The position numbers and the translations under genes were made by a program. Shown here piece by piece: positions 1 to 7,320 of a DNA stretch of 7,347 bases. Source of the stretch: Schlesneria sp. (lineage in GTDB: Bacteria; Planctomycetota; Planctomycetia; Planctomycetales; Planctomycetaceae); assembly GCA_025353525.1 (NCBI GenBank), contig JANXOO010000363.1:1-7347 (forward strand), written 5' to 3'. Numbering within the stretch: the stretch's first letter is position 1; every line of letters starts with the position of its first letter. Below the pieces are notes generated by a model. The model worked only from the letters and a program-made list of their open reading frames with translations. It was not told the origin of the DNA and made no database searches.

Positions 1-421
1 CGACGTCTCGCAAGAAGAGGATATCGGGGGCGGACGCCACTAGCACTCCGTCACGCCAGGGTAATACCGATGTCGGGAACGCCAGATTCTCGGCAAAGAC
101 CTGCGAGTGATCATAGCGTCCATCCCGGTCAGTATCGGTCAGGACACGCACCTGTCCACGCATTGGTCCCAGTGGATAGTCAAGCATTTCCGCAACGAAC
201 ATGCGGCCATCGGCATCCCATGAAATCGCTACCGGGCTGACAACATCAGGCTCGTTCGCAACGAGTTCAATCCGCAGATCCTGATCGGCAAGACGAAAGC
301 ATGCTGCAGATTCCTGTGGCGTTCGCGGCCCTGCAGGTGTTCCATCAGCGCCGTGTGCCCACTGAAACCGGGCAACCACAACAAGCACTGCGATCAGCAA
401 TGGTTTTGGCAAGAAAATCAA
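1..421 (-). CDS. PVC-type membrane-bound dehydrogenase, N-terminal part (runs off the left edge)
   Basis: Reading leftward from a TTG at 421, 140 codons stay open to the window edge. Residues 1-24 form a signal peptide: a short n-region with Lys6, a hydrophobic core (LLIAVLVVVA) and a likely cut after AHG. The mature part opens the beta-propeller typical of planctomycetal PVC-type dehydrogenases, which resemble PQQ/sorbosone dehydrogenases: IELVANEPDVVSPVAISWD (51-69), then DGRMFVAEMLDYP (71-83), a calcium-like DTDRDG at 96-101, and FAENLAFPTSV (109-119). In this family a c-type heme CxxCH usually lies far downstream, so it cannot be checked here. No in-frame ATG lies in the 64 nt after the upstream gene's stop. 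A GGAACGGGG stretch 5 nt before the TTG supports that start. Probably periplasmic oxidation of a sugar or alcohol; the substrate is unknown. It likely shares a transcript with the ceramidase-like gene. The family is fairly certain, the exact start less so. Confidence -1.
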   Translation of the reverse strand, partial: MIFLPKPLLIAVLVVVARFQWAHGADGTPAGPRTPQESAACFRLADQDLRIELVANEPDVVSPVAISWDADGRMFVAEMLDYPLGPMRGQVRVLTDTDRDGRYDHSQVFAENLAFPTSVLPWRDGVLVASAPDILFLRDV

Positions 422-485
422 ATGAATCCCCGTTCCTGAATTGTTCGCGATGATGTTCGAAAAAAAGTTTGCTGCCCGGCGACCG

Positions 486-1841
486 TTACTTCTGACCTTC
501 GAGCTCTTTCAACAGATTGACTGTTTCATCGACCATTCGTTCGCCGGTGCCGGGTTCGGCATAGCTGTGCAGTCCCGTCCACGTCTGATAACCGCCCAGT
601 TCATGAGCTTCACGGTTGGGCAAGTACCCGATCCAGTCGTTCGCCAATTCGGCAACGAAAGTATATTTAAAAGGCGATCGCTGTTTGATGTCGACACCGA
701 GCTGCGTGAAAAACTCGGCAGGGACGCCGACCAGCGCAATATCGCCGATCACCATCGCCTGGATCCATGTTTCGCGTTGCTGTCCGCGTTGCGGCAAAAG
801 GACTGCACGTTGATTGCGAAAGACATCGACGATTTGTTTCGAGTGGGACGGAGCCCGCTTTTCACAATACTTCGTCACAATAACATCTTCTGTTGCGTCA
901 TCGAAATCGCGTACCTTGAATCGAAACGATCGTTTGACGCCGCCCAGGCGATTGACGGGCCGCTCACTTGCATCTGCCAAAGTTGCTTCGACTGCGCGCC
1001 CGATCCGCCGCATCGCTTCGTCTGCTTTCAGGTCCAGATTGTGGGTTGATCCCGAAGCGCCCTCAAGAAAACTGACCGGGCATCCCCATTTTGCTTCCAG
1101 TTCCTGGGCCGCGAGGCCATAGAAGCTGGGCGAGCGGACGCCCGGCTTCAGCGTTCCGATCGTGTGTGTTGAATGATTGAAAATGACCGCTCGCAATTTG
1201 TCGGCAGGGTCGCGAAATGCCAGGACCGGCAATTGCGGATCAAACGGGCCAGTCGGACGAACCTCGTCGTCATGTGGCCCAATCCAGTAAATCGTATTGT
1301 CAGAAAGTAACAGGCGGCTGTTCTTTCCGACTGTCTTTTCTTCACCCAGGTGAAACAGGAATCGGCAGTCATCATTCGACAGACTGCGGTTCGCCCGCTC
1401 GACGGCAGTCACGATCGCCTGCCTTGCAATCTGACTGAACGCTTCGTCCCGTTTGTACCCGTGAACCGTCACGGTGCTCGGTGCATGATGGGTATGCGTC
1501 GCGTTAATCAGGATCTGTGCTGCAGGAATGCCACAGGACTTTTCGATTTCCGCGATGGCAGGGTCGAGCAGATCACGGGTGAGCATCAATACGTCGCAGG
1601 CGACAATCGCCAGCCTGGTTCCGTTCTTATGTCGCAGCACCACGGCAACGGCGCTCAGTTTTCCTTCTTGTCCCATGACGGTCCCTGGCCCGATACCGCC
1701 GCCAATCGTCATCGAATCGGTCGCATCCATGTCGACGCGCGCTGCGCCCACCTGCACGCCTCCGTCGGTGCTTGCAGATTCTACAATGCGGGCCGAAATC
1801 GCCACGACGGCCACCACGATCAACCATTTTTTGAACGTCAT
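486..1841 (-). CDS. Exported neutral/alkaline ceramidase-like hydrolase
   Basis: A 451-residue protein of the neutral/alkaline non-lysosomal ceramidase N-terminal family. Members are zinc amidases; true ceramidases cleave the N-acyl bond of ceramide outside the cytoplasm. The chosen ATG at 1841 gives a good signal peptide (MTFKKWLIVVAVVAIS) and has AAAAGG 9 nt upstream. Longer in-frame starts at 1910 and 1958 would put a non-signal-like tail in front of it. Family landmarks in order: VGAARVDMD (31-39); NATHTHHAPS (113-122), with likely zinc ligands His116/His118; FNHSTHT (221-227), a second His cluster; FLEGASGSTHN (258-268), at the place of the nucleophile loop; and VAELANDWIGYLP (396-408) with EAHELGGYQTW (411-421), which should supply the conserved Glu and Tyr ligands. 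It lacks the C-terminal domain of classical ceramidases, as many planctomycetal homologues do, so ceramide as substrate is not established. The stop lies 64 nt before the dehydrogenase start, suggesting one operon. Confidence -1.
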   Translation of the reverse strand: MTFKKWLIVVAVVAISARIVESASTDGGVQVGAARVDMDATDSMTIGGGIGPGTVMGQEGKLSAVAVVLRHKNGTRLAIVACDVLMLTRDLLDPAIAEIEKSCGIPAAQILINATHTHHAPSTVTVHGYKRDEAFSQIARQAIVTAVERANRSLSNDDCRFLFHLGEEKTVGKNSRLLLSDNTIYWIGPHDDEVRPTGPFDPQLPVLAFRDPADKLRAVIFNHSTHTIGTLKPGVRSPSFYGLAAQELEAKWGCPVSFLEGASGSTHNLDLKADEAMRRIGRAVEATLADASERPVNRLGGVKRSFRFKVRDFDDATEDVIVTKYCEKRAPSHSKQIVDVFRNQRAVLLPQRGQQRETWIQAMVIGDIALVGVPAEFFTQLGVDIKQRSPFKYTFVAELANDWIGYLPNREAHELGGYQTWTGLHSYAEPGTGERMVDETVNLLKELEGQK

Positions 1842-2109
1842 TTCAAATTGCCTTTTTCGCGTCTGATAACGGAGTTTTTGAATGCTCGCAATCTGGAACA
1901 GGGCATTCATCGGAATCGCATTGCCACGGATCAAGCAGGTAAACAGCCGAAGCAGCAACAGTCGAAGCGAGTCTGTGTCTCTGTAAGGATAAGTTTCTGG
2001 TTGCCAAGCGGATGATGGTACCGCTCGCGATCATGAAACGCACCCGAAAAGTCGCGATTGGCGTCCGTCTGCGACCGTCACCGAGTTGTTGTTGGGCTCG
2101 CCCAAATTT

Positions 2110-2284
2110 GCCCAGTCGGTCCCTCGACAGGATAGCCGTAGCGCAACCATGTTTGAATGGTGCCCACGGCATCCATACGGAAATGGATTTCGATCAACAT
2201 TACTCGTGCATTGGCAATTCTTTGCCCGGGTTGCGACAAGCTCTGGTTTGCAATTCGGCTATCCTGTCGAGGGACCGACAGGGC
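2110..2284. repeat. Long inverted repeat, 29-nt arms around a 117-nt loop
   Basis: The arms 2110-2138 and 2256-2284 are reverse complements at 28 of 29 positions (only 2114/2280 mismatch). The inner 22 nt (2117-2138 and 2256-2277, starting CGGTCCCTCGACAGG and its complement) are perfect. Outside the arms weaker pairing continues (AAA at 2104-2106 with TTT at 2288-2290). Inside, CGCAACC at 2142-2148 pairs with GGTTGCG at 2229-2235, giving a nested second stem, and ATCCAT...ATGGAT forms a small hairpin in the loop. As single-stranded RNA or DNA this would fold into one long stem. It could be a MITE-like or REP-like dispersed element, the remnant of a mobile element, or a structured RNA. It is too far from either gene to be a simple terminator. 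No target-site duplication is evident. Confidence -1.
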
Positions 2285-2456
2285 TACTTTTGAAAAATCG
2301 AACATGGCTTAAACCTCAGAATCGTGCTTCACCTGGCAATTCAGGATTTGCGGTTTTCGAAACCGGACAAATGTCAATTGCGATGCGATTGCAAACTCTG
2401 CGTTCCAACTGAATTACGGCTGCGGCCGGAATTTGCCCGGTCTTTGGTCGTGATAT

Positions 2457-2484
2457 TCAACTGTCGGGTTCAAAATGCCGATAA
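2457..2484 (+). promoter_or_regulatory. Candidate sigma-28 (FliA/SigD-type) promoter upstream of flgM
   Basis: GCCGATAA at 2477-2484 is an exact match to the flagellar sigma-28 -10 consensus. Sixteen bases upstream, TCAA (2457-2460) resembles the -35 core TAAA (3 of 4). The spacing is one more than the usual 15. The site points toward the flgM-like gene, whose family is often a sigma-28 target in other bacteria. The weak points are the imperfect -35 and the leader of roughly 310 nt before the flgM start. A perfect 8-mer by chance in about 1 kb on both strands is uncommon but possible. Confidence -1.
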
Positions 2485-2800
2485 TAAATGTGTCGGACGA
2501 TTCGGGCCGACCATGATGATCCAATTGACGGATCCCTTTTCTGCTTTGCTACGCCACCAGCGTCGACTCTTCCAGGGTTTTGACGCTGAGTCTCGGGAAA
2601 GATGACGTTCCCCCCAAACTGCCCGTTCGTCCGGACTTATTTTGTCCGAACACGTTGATAAGGGGAATGTTATGTGTCTTCAATCGCCTTCCCGGTTGAA
2701 TCGTTTGGCGTCTGTGAGTTATGATCCCTCTGGCCTGGTTGCTGCGCTTCCCGTATCGCGGAAACGGTTCGACCGCCACATGAAAGAGGGGCAGAGGAAC

Positions 2801-3094
2801 ATGGACGTCTCTGGCATTGGATCCGTATCCGGAGCTACACCGACTCGTGCGGTGGCTCCTGTGGCAACACAACCTGCGACAAGTTCGCAAATTGCTGCGC
2901 CAAAAGATGAACTCGAAATTTCCACAGCAGGCAAAATGCTCGACCGACTAAGTGAATCGCCCGATGTCCGCGCCGAACGATTGGCCCAAATCAAAAAGGC
3001 CATCGATAACGGAGCGTATGATAGCGACGAAAAACTGGAAGCGGCCTTGTCGAAAATGTTCGATTCACTGGGGCTCGATCTCGACGACGAATGA
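2801..3094 (+). CDS. flgM: FlgM-like anti-sigma-28 factor
   Basis: A 97-residue protein. Residues 1-35 are Ala/Thr/Ser/Pro-rich and probably disordered. Residues 37-91 match the FlgM family: ISTAGKMLDRLSES (40-53), then VRAERLAQIKKAIDNGAY (56-73), close to the conserved VR-x-E-(K/R)-(V/L)-x-x-I-(K/R)-x-A-I-x-x-G-x-Y core, then DEKLEAALSKMFDSL (76-90). FlgM binds sigma-28 and holds it inactive until the flagellar hook is complete, then leaves the cell through the flagellar export apparatus. The start at 2801 is preferred because GAGGGG (2785-2790) and AGAGG (2793-2797) lie just upstream; in-frame ATGs at 2642, 2672 and 2780 would add unrelated residues. The stop TGA overlaps ATGA at the head of the fur reading frame, so translational coupling is likely. 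No other flagellar gene is in the window. Family call is good; binding to a sigma factor is inferred. Confidence -1.
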   Translation: MDVSGIGSVSGATPTRAVAPVATQPATSSQIAAPKDELEISTAGKMLDRLSESPDVRAERLAQIKKAIDNGAYDSDEKLEAALSKMFDSLGLDLDDE

Positions 3095-3095
3095 T

Positions 3096-3102
3096 GGGAG
3101 AG
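3096..3102 (+). promoter_or_regulatory. Ribosome binding site that selects the fur start
   Basis: GGGAGAG ends 6 nt before the GTG at 3109. The upstream in-frame ATG codons at 3091 and 3094 have no purine-rich sequence before them, because they fall in the end of flgM (GACGACGA). This favours GTG 3109 as the fur start. Confidence -1.
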
Positions 3103-3108
3103 TGTTTC

Positions 3109-3606
3109 GTGTCGCATCTGGCCACGATGACCGTGACCGTTGCTCCGGTTGACAAATTTCGCGAGTTTCTGCTGACGAAAAAGATGCGGTTGACCCCGGA
3201 GCGTGAGGCCGTTGTAACCGCGATCTATGCATCGCATGATCACTTTGATGCGGATCAATGGATCGACAGTCTGGCGGGTCGTAAGGGAGATATGCTCGCC
3301 AGCCGCAGTACCGTCTATCGCACGCTGAATTTGCTGCAGGAAGCAGGACTGATCCGTAAAGTCGCACGCGCCAATGATCGCGAAGTCTACGAACACGATT
3401 ACGGATACCCGCAACACGATCATCTGATCTGCAAGAAGTGCGGCGAGATGATCGAGTTTTCGAACGAAATGATTTCAGAGGTCCTCGAAAAGGTCGCCAC
3501 TGAACTCGGCTTTCGAATGTCAGGACATCGGCTGGAAGTCGAAGGGGTTTGCGCCGTTTGTTCCCGACCACCTCAAAGAACGCACCGTAAACTGGACATG
3601 ATCTGA
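3109..3606 (+). CDS. fur: Fur-family metal-dependent transcriptional repressor
   Basis: 165 residues from the GTG start (171 if ATG 3091 is used). The N-terminal winged helix runs over about 17-90: MRLTPEREAVVTAIY (26-40), HDHFDADQWID (43-53) and the recognition helix ASRSTVYRTLNLLQEAGL (64-81). The C-terminal dimerisation and metal domain has HDH at 103-105, CKKCG with Cys108/Cys111, His140, and GVCAVC with Cys148/Cys151. The two CxxC pairs form the structural zinc site of the family; the His/Asp/Glu residues provide the regulatory metal site. Family members repress iron uptake (Fur), zinc uptake (Zur) or peroxide defence (PerR) genes. The sequence alone does not settle which, so the symbol is family-level. 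It follows flgM directly, with overlapping or near-touching frames, so both are likely on one mRNA. It ends 64 nt from the convergent channel gene. Family certain, specificity open. Confidence -1.
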   Translation: MSHLATMTVTVAPVDKFREFLLTKKMRLTPEREAVVTAIYASHDHFDADQWIDSLAGRKGDMLASRSTVYRTLNLLQEAGLIRKVARANDREVYEHDYGYPQHDHLICKKCGEMIEFSNEMISEVLEKVATELGFRMSGHRLEVEGVCAVCSRPPQRTHRKLDMI

Positions 3607-3670
3607 GCGACGCCAACGCCGGATCGAATTCGGGAATTTGCTCGTCTTCAGATCGACATCAGTTTCCTCA

Positions 3671-6600
3671 TCAGGCTGCTCTTGGCAGGTAGATTCCTTC
3701 GGCAAGAAGCCGATTGTGAATCGACGAGTAGAGTTCGTGAATCGCGGTGGAGCGTTCGTCGAGTGACGGCAGGAACGCTCGCAGCACAAAAGTCAGACTG
3801 CCATTCATGTCTTCCAGATTCGCCGTCGGGACGGGATCCTTCAGCAGATTCGGGTTTCGGGCTGCGATGTCGAGTAACAGTTGTCGAATCCGTTGCGGAT
3901 CGTTGCTTCCATTAACGACCACCTTGACCGCCACGCGGTTGACGCGGTCACTGAGCGTCCAGTTCAACAGCTTTCCTGTAATGAATTCACGATTGGGAAC
4001 GATCAGTTCCTTGCGGTCGCCGTCGACGATCGTTGTGGCCCGAAACCTGATTCGGGAAACTGTTCCCGTTGTATCGCCGACAGTGATGACATCCCCTACT
4101 CGCATCGGGCGTTCGAACAGCAGGATCACTCCTGAAACGAAATTCGAAAAAATCTCTTGCAGTCCGAAGCCGAGTCCTACCGATGCGGCGGCCACCAGCC
4201 ACTGCACATTGTTCCAGCCGATGCCGATCTGACCGAAACCCAGGCATACCCCCGCAATAAAGATTGTATTGCCGACAAGATAAGTCGTCGCAAAACGGAT
4301 TCCTGCGTCGACCGACAGGTGTTCCAGCAAGATGACTTCGACCAGGCCGGGGACATTGCGACCGGCGATCACTGCGATCGCAACGATCAGTACCGCCAGA
4401 CCCAGATTCGCGGCTGTGATCGGCCTGATGACTTTCTCGGTCTTCGATGTCGGAGGCTGCCCCGAGACACTGGAAACTACTGTCTGCTCGACTGTTGTAT
4501 GCCACAACGTCACTCGGTCAAGGATATTGAGCGCCGGCGTGACATCCGCCCAGACAAACCACAATCCGATCAACGTCAACGCGATCATCCCTGTATCGAG
4601 CAGGCGATGCATCTGCGAAACAATCTGCGTCAGATTCAACCGAAAATCAGGCCACGACCAGCGGGGGAACAGGAATGGCAAGTGGCTCGAATTTCCGGGG
4701 TCGCGCCCCTTGTCGGCGATCGTTTGCAGTTCTTCGTCCTGCAAAATGGCCATCCGGCGTCGTTCCAGTGCGATCCATCGCCGGATCGTCGCTCTTAAAA
4801 AGAGTAACGCGACTAAAAGTCCGGTCGTCTGCTGCAGCCGCCAACTCAATTGCAGTGCTGTGTAAAAATATCCGGACCAACCGAGAAACAGCAGGCCAAG
4901 TGATGCGGCAATGGCCAGCCTGGGTGCGAGGATCGGGAACCACCCCGACCAGGTATCCATGTTTGATTCGCCGCCGTTACCCTTGTTTTGGAAATGTGAT
5001 TTTCGGATGACAAGGAAGCAAAAGACGGTCGAAAGTGCAGCAAACATCAGATAAGTCAGTCGCCCGAGCGAATCGAGCCGATGTTCGTCCGCCAACCCTT
5101 CCAACATTCCGACCAATCCCACCAGTAACACGCCCGCCGGAATAAACCAGCCAAGGTTCGCCCGGGTTCGCGCCACAGACGCGCTCGACCAGCCGAAATG
5201 TTGTTCCGCCAACCCGCCGGGCATGCAGGCGATCCGCAGGATTTCCAGAGGGATCGCGAACGTCGCCGCTCGTAACAAGCCGGCACCCACGGCATGAACG
5301 AATGGCAGGACCGACGCGCTGTGGTCCATTCGCCAGCCCACGAACAGAACCAGCAGCGGCCAGCCGCTTGCTACCAGAAACGTCAGTCCCACGGCATGCA
5401 TTGTTGGTGACAGTGTTCGACATTCCGGATGGACGGCCAGAATCCCGGATCCTCGAACGAGTCCCTTGAGAAACGGACGCGTGCAAAACCAGACCAGCAG
5501 CATTCCCGCCGCCAGAATCCACGACGCGGGATGACGGATCGCATCCTGCCAACCGGCGTCGAACGCCGAATGCCACGACTTTGAAGCAGAAATCCACGCG
5601 ACGTGTGCCGACAGTTTTGTCAGTTGATCGCTTCCGAACCATTGTCCCGTGCGAATCCACAGCACACGCTCGTCAATATAGTCGTTGTAGCCGGTCGACA
5701 ATTTTAACAGGCGACGTTCGACGTTATCGAGTTCGATCAACTGGTGAATCGACCGCGTATGGTCACCGTCGAGCCCTTTGACAAGTTGTCGCTGTTCGTC
5801 CAGCAATGACTTGAGGTTCGCCGTCACGGCAGTGCGGCTGGCATCCAGACCCAGTTCTTTCGCACGGCGTGTTGTGGCGATGTCCAGATCGACCAGTAAT
5901 GCATGGTCGGCGTCCAGCTGAAACAGACGCATTCGAGTCTCGCGAACTTGTTCGTTGCTGTGCGCGAGATTGACCGCGATGCGCCGGGGATTTGCCAGTC
6001 GGGCTCGTCGCTGCCGTAACAACAATCCGATTGAATCGGTCAGCCCGACATCGTTGACCATCTTCTTTGTCCGGTCGAATTCCTTTTCCAGTTCGTCCAG
6101 GGTCATCGTCGTTGCTTCGTGACGGTGTTCAAGTTCGATCAGTCGACGGCTGATCTCGCGCCGTTCTGTTGCCAGGACAAGGTTCTCACTCGCTACCGAC
6201 TGTATTTCCGCCGCCGACTGAGTCACCACCAGTTCCGCCTGACGAACCCGTCGATCCGCCTCGTCGCCACGTCTTTTATCGAGTTCCGCTTCGAGGAGTT
6301 CGAGCTCTGCGGTTTTTACCGCCAGCTCCTGCGTTGCAAGCTCACGCTGAATCTCAAAAAGTTCTGACGCGGCCGCAGATTCGAACCACGCCGCTTCGGC
6401 CTGAATTGCATGACGCTCGTTTTCGGCCCGTTGTCGCCGCGCCAGCAAGAGCGTCCGATGAGCGATCAACAATTCACGTGGTTCGCCCGACGTTGCCAAT
6501 GCGTCGATTTCATCATCGATTTCGTGCAGGCGATCCTCGACATCGGCGAGTTCTGTGACCAGTTTTTCCGGTCGAATGCGCCACTTGTCAGCATCATCGT

Positions 6601-7039
6601 CGAGTTTCGCGACACGCTTACGCAGGCCGTTTTCCGAGTCATCCAGTTGCCTTGACTGCGTGTCGACAATTCGTTCGAGTTCGTCGACATTTTCGACAGC
6701 AACAATCGCCAGATTTGCCGTTTTGGGTGCCACTGCCAATCGTTGTTTTGCGGCCGTGAGCGCGTCGGGCACGAGCGATAATCGTCGCGTCCACTGGTCG
6801 GCTCGACCGATCTGCTCCTGGGCGAGTTCCAGTCGTTCGACGGCATCCTGCAAGTAGACAAGAATCTTGTCCCGCAGAGCGGCGGGCAGTTCTGTGTTGT
6901 TCTGGACCGATTTGATTTGCCGCTGCAGCGCTGCAACCGTAAGACCGTCCGGATTGCCGGAAGGCGATTGAGCATAAACCGGCCCGACCTGTAAACTCAG
7001 ACCCGCCAGACAAACGATGATCGCGCGCCAACTCATCAT
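3671..7039 (-). CDS. MscK/KefA-type mechanosensitive channel (MscS superfamily)
   Basis: 1122 residues from ATG 7039, with AGGG 5 nt upstream. An in-frame ATG 24 codons earlier (7111) is less likely because it would precede the signal peptide (MMSWRAIIVCLAGLSLQVG, cut after VYA at 23). Residues about 30-460 are rich in Glu, Leu, Arg and Ala and predict a long periplasmic coiled coil, as in MscK and YbiO/MscM relatives. About ten to eleven hydrophobic helices follow (near 506-520, 549-568, 577-598, 630-648, 660-678, 703-723, 738-750, 815-832, 878-893, 915-936). The pore helix and MscS beta domain are clear: ASVGLGFGLQEIFSNFVSG (952-970), FERPMRVGDVITVGD (975-989), ELIVPNREFITGKLLNW (1011-1027), then the C-terminal alpha-beta domain. 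Such channels open under membrane tension to release solutes during osmotic downshock. It is a single gene transcribed toward fur with no obvious operon partner. Intact, no frameshift seen. Confidence -1.
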   Translation of the reverse strand: MMSWRAIIVCLAGLSLQVGPVYAQSPSGNPDGLTVAALQRQIKSVQNNTELPAALRDKILVYLQDAVERLELAQEQIGRADQWTRRLSLVPDALTAAKQRLAVAPKTANLAIVAVENVDELERIVDTQSRQLDDSENGLRKRVAKLDDDADKWRIRPEKLVTELADVEDRLHEIDDEIDALATSGEPRELLIAHRTLLLARRQRAENERHAIQAEAAWFESAAASELFEIQRELATQELAVKTAELELLEAELDKRRGDEADRRVRQAELVVTQSAAEIQSVASENLVLATERREISRRLIELEHRHEATTMTLDELEKEFDRTKKMVNDVGLTDSIGLLLRQRRARLANPRRIAVNLAHSNEQVRETRMRLFQLDADHALLVDLDIATTRRAKELGLDASRTAVTANLKSLLDEQRQLVKGLDGDHTRSIHQLIELDNVERRLLKLSTGYNDYIDERVLWIRTGQWFGSDQLTKLSAHVAWISASKSWHSAFDAGWQDAIRHPASWILAAGMLLVWFCTRPFLKGLVRGSGILAVHPECRTLSPTMHAVGLTFLVASGWPLLVLFVGWRMDHSASVLPFVHAVGAGLLRAATFAIPLEILRIACMPGGLAEQHFGWSSASVARTRANLGWFIPAGVLLVGLVGMLEGLADEHRLDSLGRLTYLMFAALSTVFCFLVIRKSHFQNKGNGGESNMDTWSGWFPILAPRLAIAASLGLLFLGWSGYFYTALQLSWRLQQTTGLLVALLFLRATIRRWIALERRRMAILQDEELQTIADKGRDPGNSSHLPFLFPRWSWPDFRLNLTQIVSQMHRLLDTGMIALTLIGLWFVWADVTPALNILDRVTLWHTTVEQTVVSSVSGQPPTSKTEKVIRPITAANLGLAVLIVAIAVIAGRNVPGLVEVILLEHLSVDAGIRFATTYLVGNTIFIAGVCLGFGQIGIGWNNVQWLVAAASVGLGFGLQEIFSNFVSGVILLFERPMRVGDVITVGDTTGTVSRIRFRATTIVDGDRKELIVPNREFITGKLLNWTLSDRVNRVAVKVVVNGSNDPQRIRQLLLDIAARNPNLLKDPVPTANLEDMNGSLTFVLRAFLPSLDERSTAIHELYSSIHNRLLAEGIYLPRAA

Positions 7040-7320
7040 TGCGTCCCTGCAATTTGACAAAACTCCATGGAATCGGTGCGAGGTATGGCAGAAACTGCCG
7101 ATTTGTGTCAATCCGGAATAATCGGGACGAAGGTCCCTATAGCCGACCCTGCATGCGAGTGCCTGGGCTGTTGGCCCGCAAACTTGTTTTTCGCGTCCGA
7201 CGGGTCAGGCAACAATTCAAGACCTTGCTGCACTTTAGTTAGACAGCGCCAGTTTACTGACTTTGTGCCGTAAAACGTAGGCTTTGCAGTTTTTTCGGTT
7301 TGGACGCAGGATTTGATTTT
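7040..7320. other. Divergent intergenic region between the channel gene and the right-edge gene
   Basis: No supported gene. It should hold promoters for both flanking genes, but none is convincing by eye. Two small hairpins are visible: GGCAG-AAA-CTGCC at 7087-7099, which would fall in the 5' leader of the channel mRNA, and GGGC-TGTTG-GCCC nearby at about 7167-7179. Neither has a T run. Confidence -1.

Larger units (their letters stand above)
1842..2800. other. 959-nt divergent intergenic region without a supported gene
   Basis: This stretch separates the leftward ceramidase-like gene from the rightward flgM-like gene. Open frames exist on both strands, but none shows a recognisable domain or a convincing ribosome binding site, and they overlap each other. 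Besides the inverted repeat and the sigma-28-like site listed separately, it holds small perfect hairpins: TTGGGC-TC-GCCCAA at 2092-2105, just left of the inverted repeat; CGGTTT-TCG-AAACCG at 2351-2365; and CGGAC/GTCCG at 2632-2648 with a T-rich loop. None has a following T run, so they do not look like intrinsic terminators, and none would be expected between two divergent genes. Promoters for the ceramidase-like operon must lie here, but I cannot place them by eye. Confidence -1.

Noticed and set aside
441..1049. Rightward 202-codon open frame
   Set aside because: Lies antisense to the ceramidase-like gene, has no recognisable domain, and its composition follows the codon structure of the opposite strand.
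1350..2015. Rightward 221-codon open frame
   Set aside because: Mostly antisense to the signal peptide and N-terminal half of the ceramidase-like gene; rich in His, Arg and Cys with no family resemblance.
2086..2412. Rightward 108-codon frame and opposing leftward frame 2078-2305 across the inverted repeat
   Set aside because: The two frames share peptides such as PVEGPTG and SVPRQDSR only because the inverted repeat arms are read from both sides. No ribosome binding site or domain is visible.
2719..3423. Leftward 234-codon open frame
   Set aside because: Antisense to both flgM and fur, which have clear family matches; a shadow frame.
3607..3670. Possible bidirectional terminator between fur and the channel gene
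   Set aside because: The convergent gap invites one, but only short palindromes (CGAATTCG) are present, with no stable GC stem and no T run.
4157..4798. Rightward 213-codon open frame within the channel gene
   Set aside because: Antisense to well-defined membrane segments of the channel; low-complexity polar sequence without a domain.
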